Shown here piece by piece: positions 1 to 6,424 of a DNA stretch of 6,864 bases (position 1 is the first letter of the stretch; the number at the start of each line of letters is the position of its first letter). The position numbers and the translations under genes are program-made. The notes under the pieces are model-generated. The model was not told the DNA's origin. It saw only the letters and a program-made list of their open reading frames with translations, and searched no databases. The DNA lies in NCBI GenBank assembly GCA_045541735.1, contig JAZQJQ010000092.1, forward strand, positions 1 through 6,864, given 5' to 3'. The DNA is from RUG12395 sp045541735. GTDB taxonomy: Bacteria; Bacillota; Clostridia; Oscillospirales; CAG-272.

Positions 1-1
1 T

Positions 2-556
2 AAACCGCTTGGCCTCCGACTTCTTGTGCTTGATATTATGATGCCCGGTATGGACGGCGTGAGTTTACTCAAAAAACTCCGCGCGAGTGGTATCACCACG
101 CCTGCGCTCTTTCTGACCGCAAAAACAGAAACCTATCAGAAGATCGAAGAACTTGATGCAGGGGCTGACGATTATCTCCCCAAGCCATTCTCAACAGGGG
201 AGCTTCTTGCCCGTGTTCGCGCGATGCTTCGCAGAAAAGATAACTTTACCCCCGATATGCTGAACTTCGGTGCGCTTTCTCTCAACCGTTCCACATATGA
301 GCTTGTTTATGACGGCAAAACGCAAGCTCTCAGCGGCAAGGAATTTCAAGTGATGGAAATGCTGATGCAGAACCGCGGCGCGATCATTACCGCGGAGCAG
401 CTCATCACCCATATCTGGGGATGGAATACCGACGTGGATACGAGCGTGGTATACGTTCACGTTTCCAATATCAGAAAAAAACTCGATGCGCTTTCCGCTC
501 CCGTAGCAATCAAGTTCGTCAAGGGCGCAGGCTATACCTTGGAGGCGACGGTATGA
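2..556 (+). CDS. OmpR/PhoB-family response regulator, 5' end missing
   Basis: DNA-binding response regulator that is phosphorylated by a sensor kinase and controls transcription in the cytoplasm. The reading frame is open from base 2, so the true start lies before the window and roughly the first 40-50 residues are missing. The visible receiver part contains the motif LDIMMPGMDG with the phosphoacceptor Asp at codon 32-34, the switch Thr in FLTA (116-118) and the conserved Lys in LPKPF (182-184). A winged-helix C-terminal domain follows from about base 260, with the family hallmarks LSGKEFQVMEML, VYVHVSNIRKKL and VKGAGYTLE. Its TGA stop overlaps the ATG of the downstream histidine kinase (ATGA), so the two are translationally coupled and form a cognate pair. 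The GTG at 26 is not a credible start because it lies inside the receiver domain. The regulated genes and the signal are unknown. Confidence 0.95.
   Translation, partial: KPLGLRLLVLDIMMPGMDGVSLLKKLRASGITTPALFLTAKTETYQKIEELDAGADDYLPKPFSTGELLARVRAMLRRKDNFTPDMLNFGALSLNRSTYELVYDGKTQALSGKEFQVMEMLMQNRGAIITAEQLITHIWGWNTDVDTSVVYVHVSNIRKKLDALSAPVAIKFVKGAGYTLEATV
540..544 (+). promoter_or_regulatory. Ribosome binding site deciding the kinase start
   Basis: GGAGG lies inside the last codons of the response regulator, 8 bases before the ATG at 553. It supports the start that overlaps the upstream stop rather than the longer in-frame ATG at 421. Confidence 0.75.
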
Positions 557-1791
557 TTTACAGACTTCAAAGGAAATTCATTCTGATATGTACCGTATCG
601 GTGCTCACGGTTATTGCCTTGGTGTTCGGCGTTATCCTTGTACTCAATATATCCTCAATGAACAGAAATATGGATATGCTGGCAGACAGAGTATCCGAGG
701 GCGGTGGTAGATTTCCCGGTTCAATGGCGGAAAAACCACAGCCCGATAAGATGCCGCCGAGAAACGAACAGGATTTCGAATTCATCACTCCCGAAACACC
801 GTTCTCCACGCGCCATTTTACCGTATTCTTTGATAAACAGGGCGAGGTAGCAAGAACCAATACCGAGTCGATCTATTCTATCACAGAAGAAGTAGCTGTC
901 GAGTATGCGGAAAAGGTTATGGATAACGGTGAGGAACGTGGGTGGATATCAAACTACAGATATAAAGTTTTTTCAACCGAAATGGGAAAAGGTGTTGTAT
1001 TTGTTGATGGCAGTGTGAGCCGTTCCTCATTGATGCAGTCTATGACGATTGCAGGACTTGTTCTGCTCGGATGCGCCGCACTCGTGCTGATTCTTATATT
1101 CCTACTCTCGAAAAAGGCGGTAAAGCCGATTGCCGAGAGCTATGAAAAGCAGAAGCAGTTCATCACCGATGCAAACCACGAGCTGAAAACTCCGCTGACC
1201 TTGATCCTCGCAAACCTTGATATTGCCGAAGCCGAGCTTGGGAAAAACGAGTGGCTTGACGATATCCGCTCGGAAGGTCACAGAATGACCGAGCTTGTGA
1301 ATCAGCTCGTCGCGCTCTCCCGTATGGACGAGGAAGGACAAAAGTTAAACATTACCGAGATTTTCCTCGATAAGCTTGTTGCCGATACAGTTGCAGAATT
1401 TGAACCGCTTGCAAAGGAACGAGGCAAAGCACTCACCTCAAACATTGAGAAAGGAATATCCTATTGTGGTGACGAAGCACTCCTTCACCGACTTGTCGGC
1501 ATCTTGATGGATAATGCCATTAAGTATTGCGATCAGGGCGGAGAGATCACCGTAAATCTTCACAGAGGAAGAAGAACTATTCTCACCGTGGAAAATACCT
1601 ATGCAGCCGTTGGTGAGATAGAGTTGAACCGCCTGTTCGACCGCTTCTACCGCGCTGACAAGGCAAGGAAGTTCACCGGCGGTTACGGTGTCGGACTTTC
1701 GATGGCAAAAGCAATCGTCGAAAAGCATAAGGGCGAGATCACGGCGTATAAAAAGGATGCAACACATATTGGCTTTAAAGTCATATTGTAA
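553..1791 (+). CDS. Sensor histidine kinase, membrane-bound
   Basis: Transmembrane sensor kinase of 412 residues, partner of the overlapping response regulator. The start ATG at 553 is chosen because a GGAGG lies at 540-544, the ATG overlaps the upstream stop, and translation begins just before the first membrane helix; an in-frame ATG at 421 is inside the regulator gene. Order of parts: membrane segment at about residues 9-32, extracytoplasmic sensor region at about 35-160 with no recognised ligand motif, second membrane segment at about 163-186, and dimerisation/phosphoacceptor helix with FITDANHELKTPL (His209). The ATPase domain has the N box LMDNAIKY (Asn321), the F box LFDRFYRADKAR and the glycine-rich GGYGVGLSMAKAI at 376-388. 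The usual DxGxG G1 box is replaced by VENTYAAVGE, as in a known subgroup of Firmicutes kinases. A strong terminator follows 32 bases after the stop. The signal is unknown. Confidence 0.95.
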   Translation: MIYRLQRKFILICTVSVLTVIALVFGVILVLNISSMNRNMDMLADRVSEGGGRFPGSMAEKPQPDKMPPRNEQDFEFITPETPFSTRHFTVFFDKQGEVARTNTESIYSITEEVAVEYAEKVMDNGEERGWISNYRYKVFSTEMGKGVVFVDGSVSRSSLMQSMTIAGLVLLGCAALVLILIFLLSKKAVKPIAESYEKQKQFITDANHELKTPLTLILANLDIAEAELGKNEWLDDIRSEGHRMTELVNQLVALSRMDEEGQKLNITEIFLDKLVADTVAEFEPLAKERGKALTSNIEKGISYCGDEALLHRLVGILMDNAIKYCDQGGEITVNLHRGRRTILTVENTYAAVGEIELNRLFDRFYRADKARKFTGGYGVGLSMAKAIVEKHKGEITAYKKDATHIGFKVIL

Positions 1792-1823
1792 ATATAAAAG
1801 TTGCATTTTTGTACTATGAGCTC

Positions 1824-1857
1824 AAAAAAAGCACTTGCGAAAGCAAGTGCTTTTTTT
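1824..1857 (+). terminator. Intrinsic terminator of the two-component operon
   Basis: A perfect inverted repeat: AAAAAAAGCACTTGC (1824-1838), GNRA-type loop GAAA (1839-1842), and GCAAGTGC (1843-1850) followed by seven T (1851-1857). The GC-rich 8-bp stem plus T run is a textbook Rho-independent terminator. The matching A run on the 5' side means it could also stop transcripts from the minus strand, although no minus-strand gene runs into it. Confidence 0.95.
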
Positions 1858-1864
1858 CAATGAA

Positions 1865-2014
1865 ATTTGCGCTTCGCGCAAATGGTGTGCTTCGGCAATG
1901 ATGTTCACTGCGCGAGTTAAGTTTCGCCTTGCGGCGAAGCGGGAAACATAGCTTCGCTGCGGCATAAGGGTTCAACTTCAATATTCTATGCATGACATCG
2001 CCTTGGCGTTGTCA
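1865..2014. repeat. Cluster of short intergenic palindromes
   Basis: About 150 bases hold several short hairpins separated by ATGATGTT-like spacers. The clear ones are 1865-1883 (7-bp arms ATTTGCG/CGCAAAT around CTTCG), 1921-1940 (8 pairs with one G-T wobble, loop TTGC) and 1993-2014 (arms TGACA-CGC/GCG-TGTCA with one mismatch, loop CTTG). Weaker, decayed copies appear around 1888-1897, 1904-1916 and 1950-1963. Arrays of GCTTCGC-type palindromes are familiar intergenic repeats in gut Clostridia; that this is a member of such a family is inferred from style. No coding potential is seen. Confidence 0.7.
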
Positions 2015-2191
2015 AAGCATCGCCTATTCTTTAAGTCTTTGATTCATTATTCATTTGCCCAAATCAGATCACGAATGATCAATTAATCTGCTGAACACCA
2101 TCAGCCTCCGTTCCCGGCACCTCAAGATGGGGACATGAGACTGGAGCAAAACGAGGAGCTTAAAGGGGGATCTGCGGTTATTGATTTAGTC
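2015..2191. other. Intergenic stretch without a supported gene
   Basis: The first part is AT-rich with TTCATTATTCATT-type sequence that often borders palindrome clusters. The second part (about 2090-2190) is richer in G and purines (for example AGATGGGGACATGAGA) and shows no convincing gene, RNA fold or terminal repeat. A frame from ATG 2135 to TGA 2233 would give 32 residues but has no good ribosome binding site and contains the promoter of the next gene. This could be a remnant of a lost gene or element. Confidence 0.5.
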
Positions 2192-2220
2192 TTGACACTG
2201 TTATCAGAATATGATATAGT
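2192..2220 (+). promoter_or_regulatory. Sigma-A promoter of the radical SAM gene
   Basis: TTGACA (2192-2197) and TATAGT (2215-2220) are separated by exactly 17 bases. Transcription would start near 2227, leaving a leader of about 53 bases. A small dyad CACT-N5-AGTG at 2224-2236 sits at the predicted start point and could be an operator, but it is too short to be sure. The gene's GGAGGG ribosome binding site is at 2266-2271, 8 bases before its ATG. Confidence 0.85.
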
Positions 2221-2279
2221 TTACACTGGTTGAGTGCTATTATCACATTAATTTAAGATTTCTGCGGAGGGATATTTAT

Positions 2280-3779
2280 ATGAAAAACGAGAAGATCATG
2301 CTTGTTGCATTTTACAATAAGAAGGCTTTGGGGGTAAGATATCTTGAAGCAGCACTCCGCGGTGCCGGTTATTCTGTTCGTACGGTGTTTTTCGGAGATT
2401 TTAACAGTGTCAGACCCAGAAAAGCGACTCAAAAGGAAATCGATCTTTTGCGTGATGATATAAAAATGCAGAAACCTGCAATGGTTGCATTGTCGGTTAT
2501 GAGCTCTATGTATCTTGAGGTAGTTGACGACGTGATCGATATGATACAGGGCAATTTTGAGATACCGATCGTGTGCGGCGGAGCTTTTGCAACGTTATCT
2601 CCCGATTACTTTTTGGATGCCGGTGTGCAGTTTGTTATCCGCAGTGACGGTGAAAGGGCGATCGTTCGTTTGGCTGATGCCATCTCTGATAAAACCGATT
2701 ATGAGAACATTCCCTGCTTATGCTACAAAAAAGACAATGAGATAATCATAAATGAAATTTCCGATATTGCGAATGATATCAATGAATACGGAATACCTAC
2801 CGTTAATTGTTTGGACTCTGTTTTCATTGCAAATGATATGAGCCAAGAGGGGGATCCCCAGCTTGACACCCTCAGTTACGAGGTCATTGCATCTCGCGGC
2901 TGTCCTTTCAATTGCTCTTATTGCTCCTGTTCAAATCTGCGTAAGCTTTTGCCTAAAGGAATAAAAGGCGTGCGGACAAGATCTGTTCAAAGCGTTATCG
3001 AAGAGCTGAAAGAAGCAAGAAAACATTGTCCAAAGGTCGTTTTTATCCATTTTTACGACGAGATCTTCCCAAATCTACCCGGCTGGGTCGATGAGTTTGT
3101 CACCGAGTATAAAAAACATATCAATTTACCGTTTACTATTTGGTCACATCCCAAAATGATACAGTCCGACGTATTAAAGAAACTGGTTAAAGCGGGGCTG
3201 TGTGAAGTAATAATGGGAATACAGTCAGGTTCTGAGCATATACTTCACGATGTTTTTCATAGAAATGAAACGAGGGATGACATTGTTGAGGCTACGAAGC
3301 TTATCAAAGAATCCGGAGTATTCTGGTGCAGTTATGATCTTATGCTTCAGCATCCGTTTGAAAGCATTGACGATCTGAAGGAAAGCTATACGTTGGTTAA
3401 AAAGATGTACGGGCCTTTTGAATTGCAATTGCACGGTTTGAATTTCTTGCCGAAAACTGATATTGTGGATATGGCGATCGATGCCGGTTACTACACGAAA
3501 GAACAAATGGACAGTATTATGTATGCTCCGATGCACGAACAGTTCGGAACGTATTGGCAAAGAAACGGTTCAAAAGAGAGCGACTTGTGGTATAAGATGA
3601 TCTACTGCTTGCAGTTCAAATCTATGAGAAGCAAGATTGAAGGTTTTGAACACGATCCCATTAAATACGAGAATAAGATAGCTGCTATGTACGTCAGAGC
3701 AAAAAAAATGGCGAAGATCAGATATATCTACAAAAAAGCAAGAATAGTTTTGAAACGAATCAAGCTTTCTATGCGATAA
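2280..3779 (+). CDS. B12-binding-fold radical SAM protein, substrate unknown
   Basis: A 499-residue radical SAM enzyme, which would cleave S-adenosylmethionine at a 4Fe-4S cluster to start radical chemistry in the cytoplasm. Residues about 5-140 look like the Rossmann-type B12-binding domain (GVRYLEAALRGAGY near the start; ICGG-like VCGGAFATLSPDY at 98-110), but the DxHxxG cobalamin-ligand motif is absent (NKKALG at its place). The radical SAM core begins with RGCPFNCSYC, giving cluster cysteines C208, C212 and C215, with an extra C217. Later core features are HFYDEIF (257-263), IMGIQSGSE (311-319) and SYDLML (351-356). The C-terminal 25 residues are strongly basic. The start is fixed by GGAGGG at 2266-2271. 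The gene stands alone between its own promoter and terminator, and its codons look more AT-rich than those of its neighbours. The class fits methyltransferase-like or complex rearrangement enzymes; the actual reaction cannot be inferred. Confidence 0.9.
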   Translation: MKNEKIMLVAFYNKKALGVRYLEAALRGAGYSVRTVFFGDFNSVRPRKATQKEIDLLRDDIKMQKPAMVALSVMSSMYLEVVDDVIDMIQGNFEIPIVCGGAFATLSPDYFLDAGVQFVIRSDGERAIVRLADAISDKTDYENIPCLCYKKDNEIIINEISDIANDINEYGIPTVNCLDSVFIANDMSQEGDPQLDTLSYEVIASRGCPFNCSYCSCSNLRKLLPKGIKGVRTRSVQSVIEELKEARKHCPKVVFIHFYDEIFPNLPGWVDEFVTEYKKHINLPFTIWSHPKMIQSDVLKKLVKAGLCEVIMGIQSGSEHILHDVFHRNETRDDIVEATKLIKESGVFWCSYDLMLQHPFESIDDLKESYTLVKKMYGPFELQLHGLNFLPKTDIVDMAIDAGYYTKEQMDSIMYAPMHEQFGTYWQRNGSKESDLWYKMIYCLQFKSMRSKIEGFEHDPIKYENKIAAMYVRAKKMAKIRYIYKKARIVLKRIKLSMR

Positions 3780-3796
3780 AACAGGAAAGAGAAAAG

Positions 3797-3855
3797 AAAA
3801 ACGCCTTTGCGTATCATCGTAAGCTTGTGCTTGGGATGTGCGCAAAGGCGTTTTT
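3797..3855. terminator. Bidirectional terminator between convergent genes
   Basis: Perfect 15-base arms, AAAAACGCCTTTGCG (3797-3811) and CGCAAAGGCGTTTTT (3841-3855), enclose a 29-base loop. The loop itself can form a smaller hairpin AAGC-TTGT-GCTT (3821-3832). The A run on one side and T run on the other let it serve both the radical SAM gene ending at 3779 and the minus-strand operon ending at 3875. Confidence 0.93.
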
Positions 3856-3874
3856 GTTTCAAATTGCAATTATG

Positions 3875-5152
3875 TCAGTCAAGCTTCTGGCTGAAAAGCC
3901 AATCGAAGAGTCCCTCGGTATCTGCGGTCTTTGACCAGATCCCATGACCGGCACCGTCGAATGTGGTAAACTTAATATCCGTCCTTCCGATCGCCGTAAG
4001 GGCATCGTGCATATAAACTGCGCTTTGATAGGGGACTGCCTCATCTGCAGTTCCGTGGAATATCCATATTGCGGTCTTGCCCATAGAGGAAACTGTTGTT
4101 GGGTCGCCTGCTGCGGCAACGGGAATTGCCGCGGCAAAAACGCCGGGGTTGCGTGCCAGCAGATCCCAAACCGCAAAGCCTCCCATGCTCATTCCATACG
4201 TGTAGAGGCGGTTATTGTCGATTGCAAGCTTTTCTCTGTAGTCTGCAAAAAGCTCAAGGGTCGCAACCATATAATCGGCGGTCTTGGTGTTTACAAAGTC
4301 ATATTTACCCTCGCTCCAAGTGGTAACTGTTACCCATTTGTGAGAAGTAGGACAGCAGGGCGCGATAACTATACATTCGTTCGCGTATTTTCCGCTTTCG
4401 AAATTGCGCAGGAACTTAGCTTCTGCAGTATTTATATGGCTGTTATCGTCGCATCTTACACCTGCGCTGTGCATATAGAGTATGCAGGGGTATTTCTTGT
4501 CTGCGCTGTAGTTCTTTGGCATCCAGATCTGGTATTTAAGGTCGATATTGTTCGATGCCTCAAATACAAGGTCGTTCCAACCGCTGTCAAGATCCGTTGC
4601 AAGCTTCATATCTATTTCTCCTCTTATATCAACGTTGTCCGGTATTTTGATGACAGTGCTTCCGCTTATAAAGTAGTCTTCAAGCAGACGGTCAACAGCG
4701 GCAACCACAGCACCGCGGCTTCCGCCGGCTACAACAAGCTTGGTGCCTGCAAAACAGATGCGGTACTCGTTTTCTTTAAGTCCTTCCGCTATCTGTGCAG
4801 ATTCGGGACGGTTGGTGGGGCCGACGAGTATTTCGTTCTCTGCGGGCTCCTCGCTGCCGTCGCGGCTGATCCAAAGCTGATTTCCGGTAAGATCGTAGCA
4901 ATTCACTTTAAGGTCGGTTGCCGCCTCGCTTATCGTTGTTGCACTGCCTGTTTGGATTATCGTGCGGTAATAGCACTTGTTTTCATCGGAAATAACCACG
5001 TAGCTGATGGGCGCATCGGTTACCGGGTCTGTCAAAGTAGCCTCCGACGTGGTGTCGTTCACTGACGTGCCGCCTTGCGCACAGGAAGCAAGCAGTAACA
5101 CGCCAAGTAAAAAAATGCCGATAATACGTGTTTTGGTGTTGAAAAAGTACAT
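3875..5152 (-). CDS. Secreted lipoprotein esterase, alpha/beta-hydrolase fold
   Basis: A 425-residue surface lipoprotein with a serine hydrolase domain, resembling the predicted peptidase/PHB-depolymerase-like/feruloyl-esterase group. The signal peptide ends in the lipobox LLLASC (acylated Cys24), followed by a Thr/Asp/Pro linker (25-50). Residues about 52-178 look like the N-terminal domain that precedes catalytic domains in some glycoside hydrolases (EILVGPTNRPES, KLVVAGGSRGAVVAAVDRLL). The hydrolase domain covers about 190-425: nucleophile Ser322 in GMSMGG, acid Asp370 in HGTADEAVP, and His403 in GAGHGIW. An in-frame ATG 60 bases further upstream would overlap the preceding gene and spoil the signal peptide; AAAGGAGAA at 5157-5165 supports the start at 5152. 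It is the last gene of a three-gene operon, 16 bases after the previous stop. The substrate is probably an ester on plant or host glycans, which is inference; peptidase activity is the alternative. Confidence 0.9.
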   Translation of the reverse strand: MYFFNTKTRIIGIFLLGVLLLASCAQGGTSVNDTTSEATLTDPVTDAPISYVVISDENKCYYRTIIQTGSATTISEAATDLKVNCYDLTGNQLWISRDGSEEPAENEILVGPTNRPESAQIAEGLKENEYRICFAGTKLVVAGGSRGAVVAAVDRLLEDYFISGSTVIKIPDNVDIRGEIDMKLATDLDSGWNDLVFEASNNIDLKYQIWMPKNYSADKKYPCILYMHSAGVRCDDNSHINTAEAKFLRNFESGKYANECIVIAPCCPTSHKWVTVTTWSEGKYDFVNTKTADYMVATLELFADYREKLAIDNNRLYTYGMSMGGFAVWDLLARNPGVFAAAIPVAAAGDPTTVSSMGKTAIWIFHGTADEAVPYQSAVYMHDALTAIGRTDIKFTTFDGAGHGIWSKTADTEGLFDWLFSQKLD

Positions 5153-5156
5153 ATTC

Positions 5157-5165
5157 TTCTCCTTT
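5157..5165 (-). promoter_or_regulatory. Ribosome binding site deciding the esterase start
   Basis: Read on the minus strand this is AAAGGAGAA, with the GGAG core 6 bases before the ATG at 5152. It selects the start just ahead of the lipoprotein signal peptide over the longer in-frame ATG at 5212. Confidence 0.85.
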
Positions 5166-5168
5166 ATG

Positions 5169-5774
5169 TTATTCTCCGAAACGGAAGGTGCGTTTGACCT
5201 CGCCGTATTCAAGCATATTACAGAACTGTTTTCTGTCGTAAACTGAAAACTGACCTATCCTTCCGCCGCTGTCTACTATCTCGCTTCTTCTGCCTTCGGC
5301 AACGTGTATCTCGGCGGGCGCTGGGTTGAAGAGCATTATGTATCCTGCGTTTTGGCGTGCGTTTTTGGGTAGCTTAGGCTCCGGGTATATGCGGAATTTT
5401 TCGTCGAAGTTCATATAATCCTGGCTCGCAACGCCCGCGCGCATCGCTCGCTTGGAGCCGACCATCAAAATGGGAGCCTTTTTCATATGTGTGCAGTAAT
5501 ACGGCCCCGCAAAATAGAAATGCCTGCGGCCCAAAGCGGATATAATGCGAACGTAGTAGTCTTTTTCGGGAGTTTTTATAAATATATCTGGATTTTCGGA
5601 AGTTCTGAAAAAGGATGCAAAAGGCGAGCGCGTTACCTCGCATTTATAGCTCATTTTTTCACATACCTTGCGTATGCCGCGTACAGCACGGGGACGGGCG
5701 ATAAGGGTTCTTAGGAGGCGTATAAGGCCTATCACGGCAAACAGCCAAAATATGATGTTTATTACTAAAAGCAC
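5169..5774 (-). CDS. Membrane-anchored protein of unknown function
   Basis: A 201-residue protein that I do not recognise. It starts with GTG at 5774, supported by a GGGGGG Shine-Dalgarno run (5781-5786) 6 bases upstream. Residues about 2-24 form one hydrophobic helix followed by a basic stretch (RTLIARPRAVRGIRK), which predicts an N-terminal membrane anchor with the rest on the cytoplasmic side. The soluble part alternates short beta-like strands (PDIFIKTPEKDYYVRIIS at 62-79, GYIMLFNPAPAEIHV at 144-158, GQFSVYD at 174-180), suggesting a compact alpha/beta domain. The PD...EK...YYVRI pattern is faintly like a nuclease fold, but the catalytic ExK is missing, so no such activity is claimed. It is the middle gene of the operon: 12 bases after the upstream stop and 16 before the esterase start. 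Confidence 0.85.
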   Translation of the reverse strand: MLLVINIIFWLFAVIGLIRLLRTLIARPRAVRGIRKVCEKMSYKCEVTRSPFASFFRTSENPDIFIKTPEKDYYVRIISALGRRHFYFAGPYYCTHMKKAPILMVGSKRAMRAGVASQDYMNFDEKFRIYPEPKLPKNARQNAGYIMLFNPAPAEIHVAEGRRSEIVDSGGRIGQFSVYDRKQFCNMLEYGEVKRTFRFGE

Positions 5775-5780
5775 GGATAT

Positions 5781-5786
5781 CCCCCC
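5781..5786 (-). promoter_or_regulatory. Ribosome binding site of a GTG-start gene
   Basis: The minus strand reads AAGGGGGGAT here, 6 bases before GTG at 5774. It is the reason for choosing the GTG, which places the hydrophobic anchor directly at the N-terminus. Confidence 0.7.
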
Positions 5787-6326
5787 TTAATCGCAGGTAA
5801 TGCTGTGCATGCGCCAGAACGTGAGTCCGCGTCTGAGCGAAACGTAAGAGCCGAGTGTGTCGGCCGGAATACCGAGCAGTATCACGGGGGCAAGGATCGG
5901 CATTTTTATAGTAAGAAAAACGCAGATAATAAATGAAAGCGCCGCAGCAAGCGCGATATCAAGTATGCCGTAATTTGTTTTATACCAGTTTAGTCCGTCG
6001 CGGTAGTTTATCATGCCGAAGGTCTCGGAAAAAAAGTGCTTGCGCATCTTTTTGCGGAAGCGGTAATTCAGTCCAGCGCATACAAAGGAGGAAGCGAAAA
6101 AGCAGAAGATCACTGCGGTGATCCACACGGCGGGATTGATCGTTTCATAGCCGATATACAGTTTATCTCCAAGCTTACCCGAATAAAGCGAAAGCGAGGG
6201 AATTATCAGCATTACGCAGATCAAATAAAGGCAGTAAAACGATACGTATTTGAAAACATGATACAGAATGGCCGAAGTAAGCGAAAGGGAGATTTTTCCG
6301 TGTTCGCCTAAAAGTTTGGTTTTCAT
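5787..6326 (-). CDS. Multi-pass membrane protein of unknown function
   Basis: A 179-residue integral membrane protein that I do not recognise. The ATG at 6326 is chosen because a GGAG (6332-6335) lies 5 bases upstream and the start falls about 22 bases after the predicted transcription start; ATGs at 6356 and 6383 lie in or ahead of the promoter. Hydrophobic segments are at about residues 24-44, 66-87, 121-140 and 142-158, the last two close together and possibly a helical hairpin. A basic loop (YRFRKKMRKHFF, 88-99) follows the second helix, so it should face the cytoplasm. No motif of a known transporter or enzyme is visible. It is the first gene of the operon with 5169-5774 and the esterase, separated from the next start by 12 bases, and may act with that protein in the membrane. 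Confidence 0.82.
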   Translation of the reverse strand: MKTKLLGEHGKISLSLTSAILYHVFKYVSFYCLYLICVMLIIPSLSLYSGKLGDKLYIGYETINPAVWITAVIFCFFASSFVCAGLNYRFRKKMRKHFFSETFGMINYRDGLNWYKTNYGILDIALAAALSFIICVFLTIKMPILAPVILLGIPADTLGSYVSLRRGLTFWRMHSITCD

Positions 6327-6331
6327 AACCG

Positions 6332-6335
6332 CTCC
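6332..6335 (-). promoter_or_regulatory. Ribosome binding site deciding the first operon start
   Basis: GGAG on the minus strand, 5 bases before the ATG at 6326. The two longer in-frame ATGs (6356, 6383) have no such site and overlap the promoter elements. Confidence 0.65.
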
Positions 6336-6354
6336 GAAAAATGGTTTTTTATAC

Positions 6355-6383
6355 ATTTTAGCATAGCGCGCGAAACCTGTCAA
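6355..6383 (-). promoter_or_regulatory. Sigma-A promoter of the minus-strand operon
   Basis: On the minus strand TTGACA (6378-6383) and TAAAAT (6355-6360) are separated by 17 bases. Predicted transcription starts near 6348, giving a short leader before the ATG at 6326. It faces away from the plus-strand promoter at 6410-6438; the two -35 boxes are 26 bases apart. Confidence 0.85.
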
Positions 6384-6391
6384 CAGAAAGG

Positions 6392-6424
6392 GCAGAACAA
6401 AACTTTAAGTTGCTTTTTTTCTGC
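6392..6424. repeat. Inverted repeat between divergent promoters
   Basis: GCAGAA-C-AAAA (6392-6402) is matched by TTTT-T-TTCTGC (6414-6424) with one mismatch in 11 bases, and a smaller near-palindrome AACTT-T-AAGTT lies at 6401-6411. Both overlap the plus-strand -35 box. This could be an operator for a regulator of one or both transcripts, but the A/T-rich arms make chance likely. Confidence 0.3.

Noticed and set aside
421..552. Longer start for the histidine kinase
   Set aside because: The extra 44 residues overlap the response regulator's DNA-binding domain in another frame and precede the natural N-terminal membrane helix; the ATG at 553 has a GGAGG site and the usual ATGA coupling.
1865..2014. 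CRISPR array
   Set aside because: The palindromic units differ in sequence and spacing, there is no identical direct repeat of 25-40 bases, and no cas genes are present.
2135..2233. Small protein-coding gene
   Set aside because: There is no good Shine-Dalgarno site, no recognisable product, and the frame contains the promoter of the radical SAM gene; it is kept only as a low-interest observation.
3944..5065. A 373-codon open frame on the plus strand opposite the esterase
   Set aside because: It is fully antisense to a gene with signal peptide, lipobox and catalytic triad; its translation is Cys-rich and low in recognisable structure and it has no convincing ribosome binding site. Its openness follows from the codon use of the esterase.
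5583..5592. PD-(D/E)xK nuclease site in the 201-residue protein
   Set aside because: Only a PD and an EK pair in a plausible strand context are seen; the ExK catalytic triplet on the following strand is missing, so the nuclease idea is not supported.
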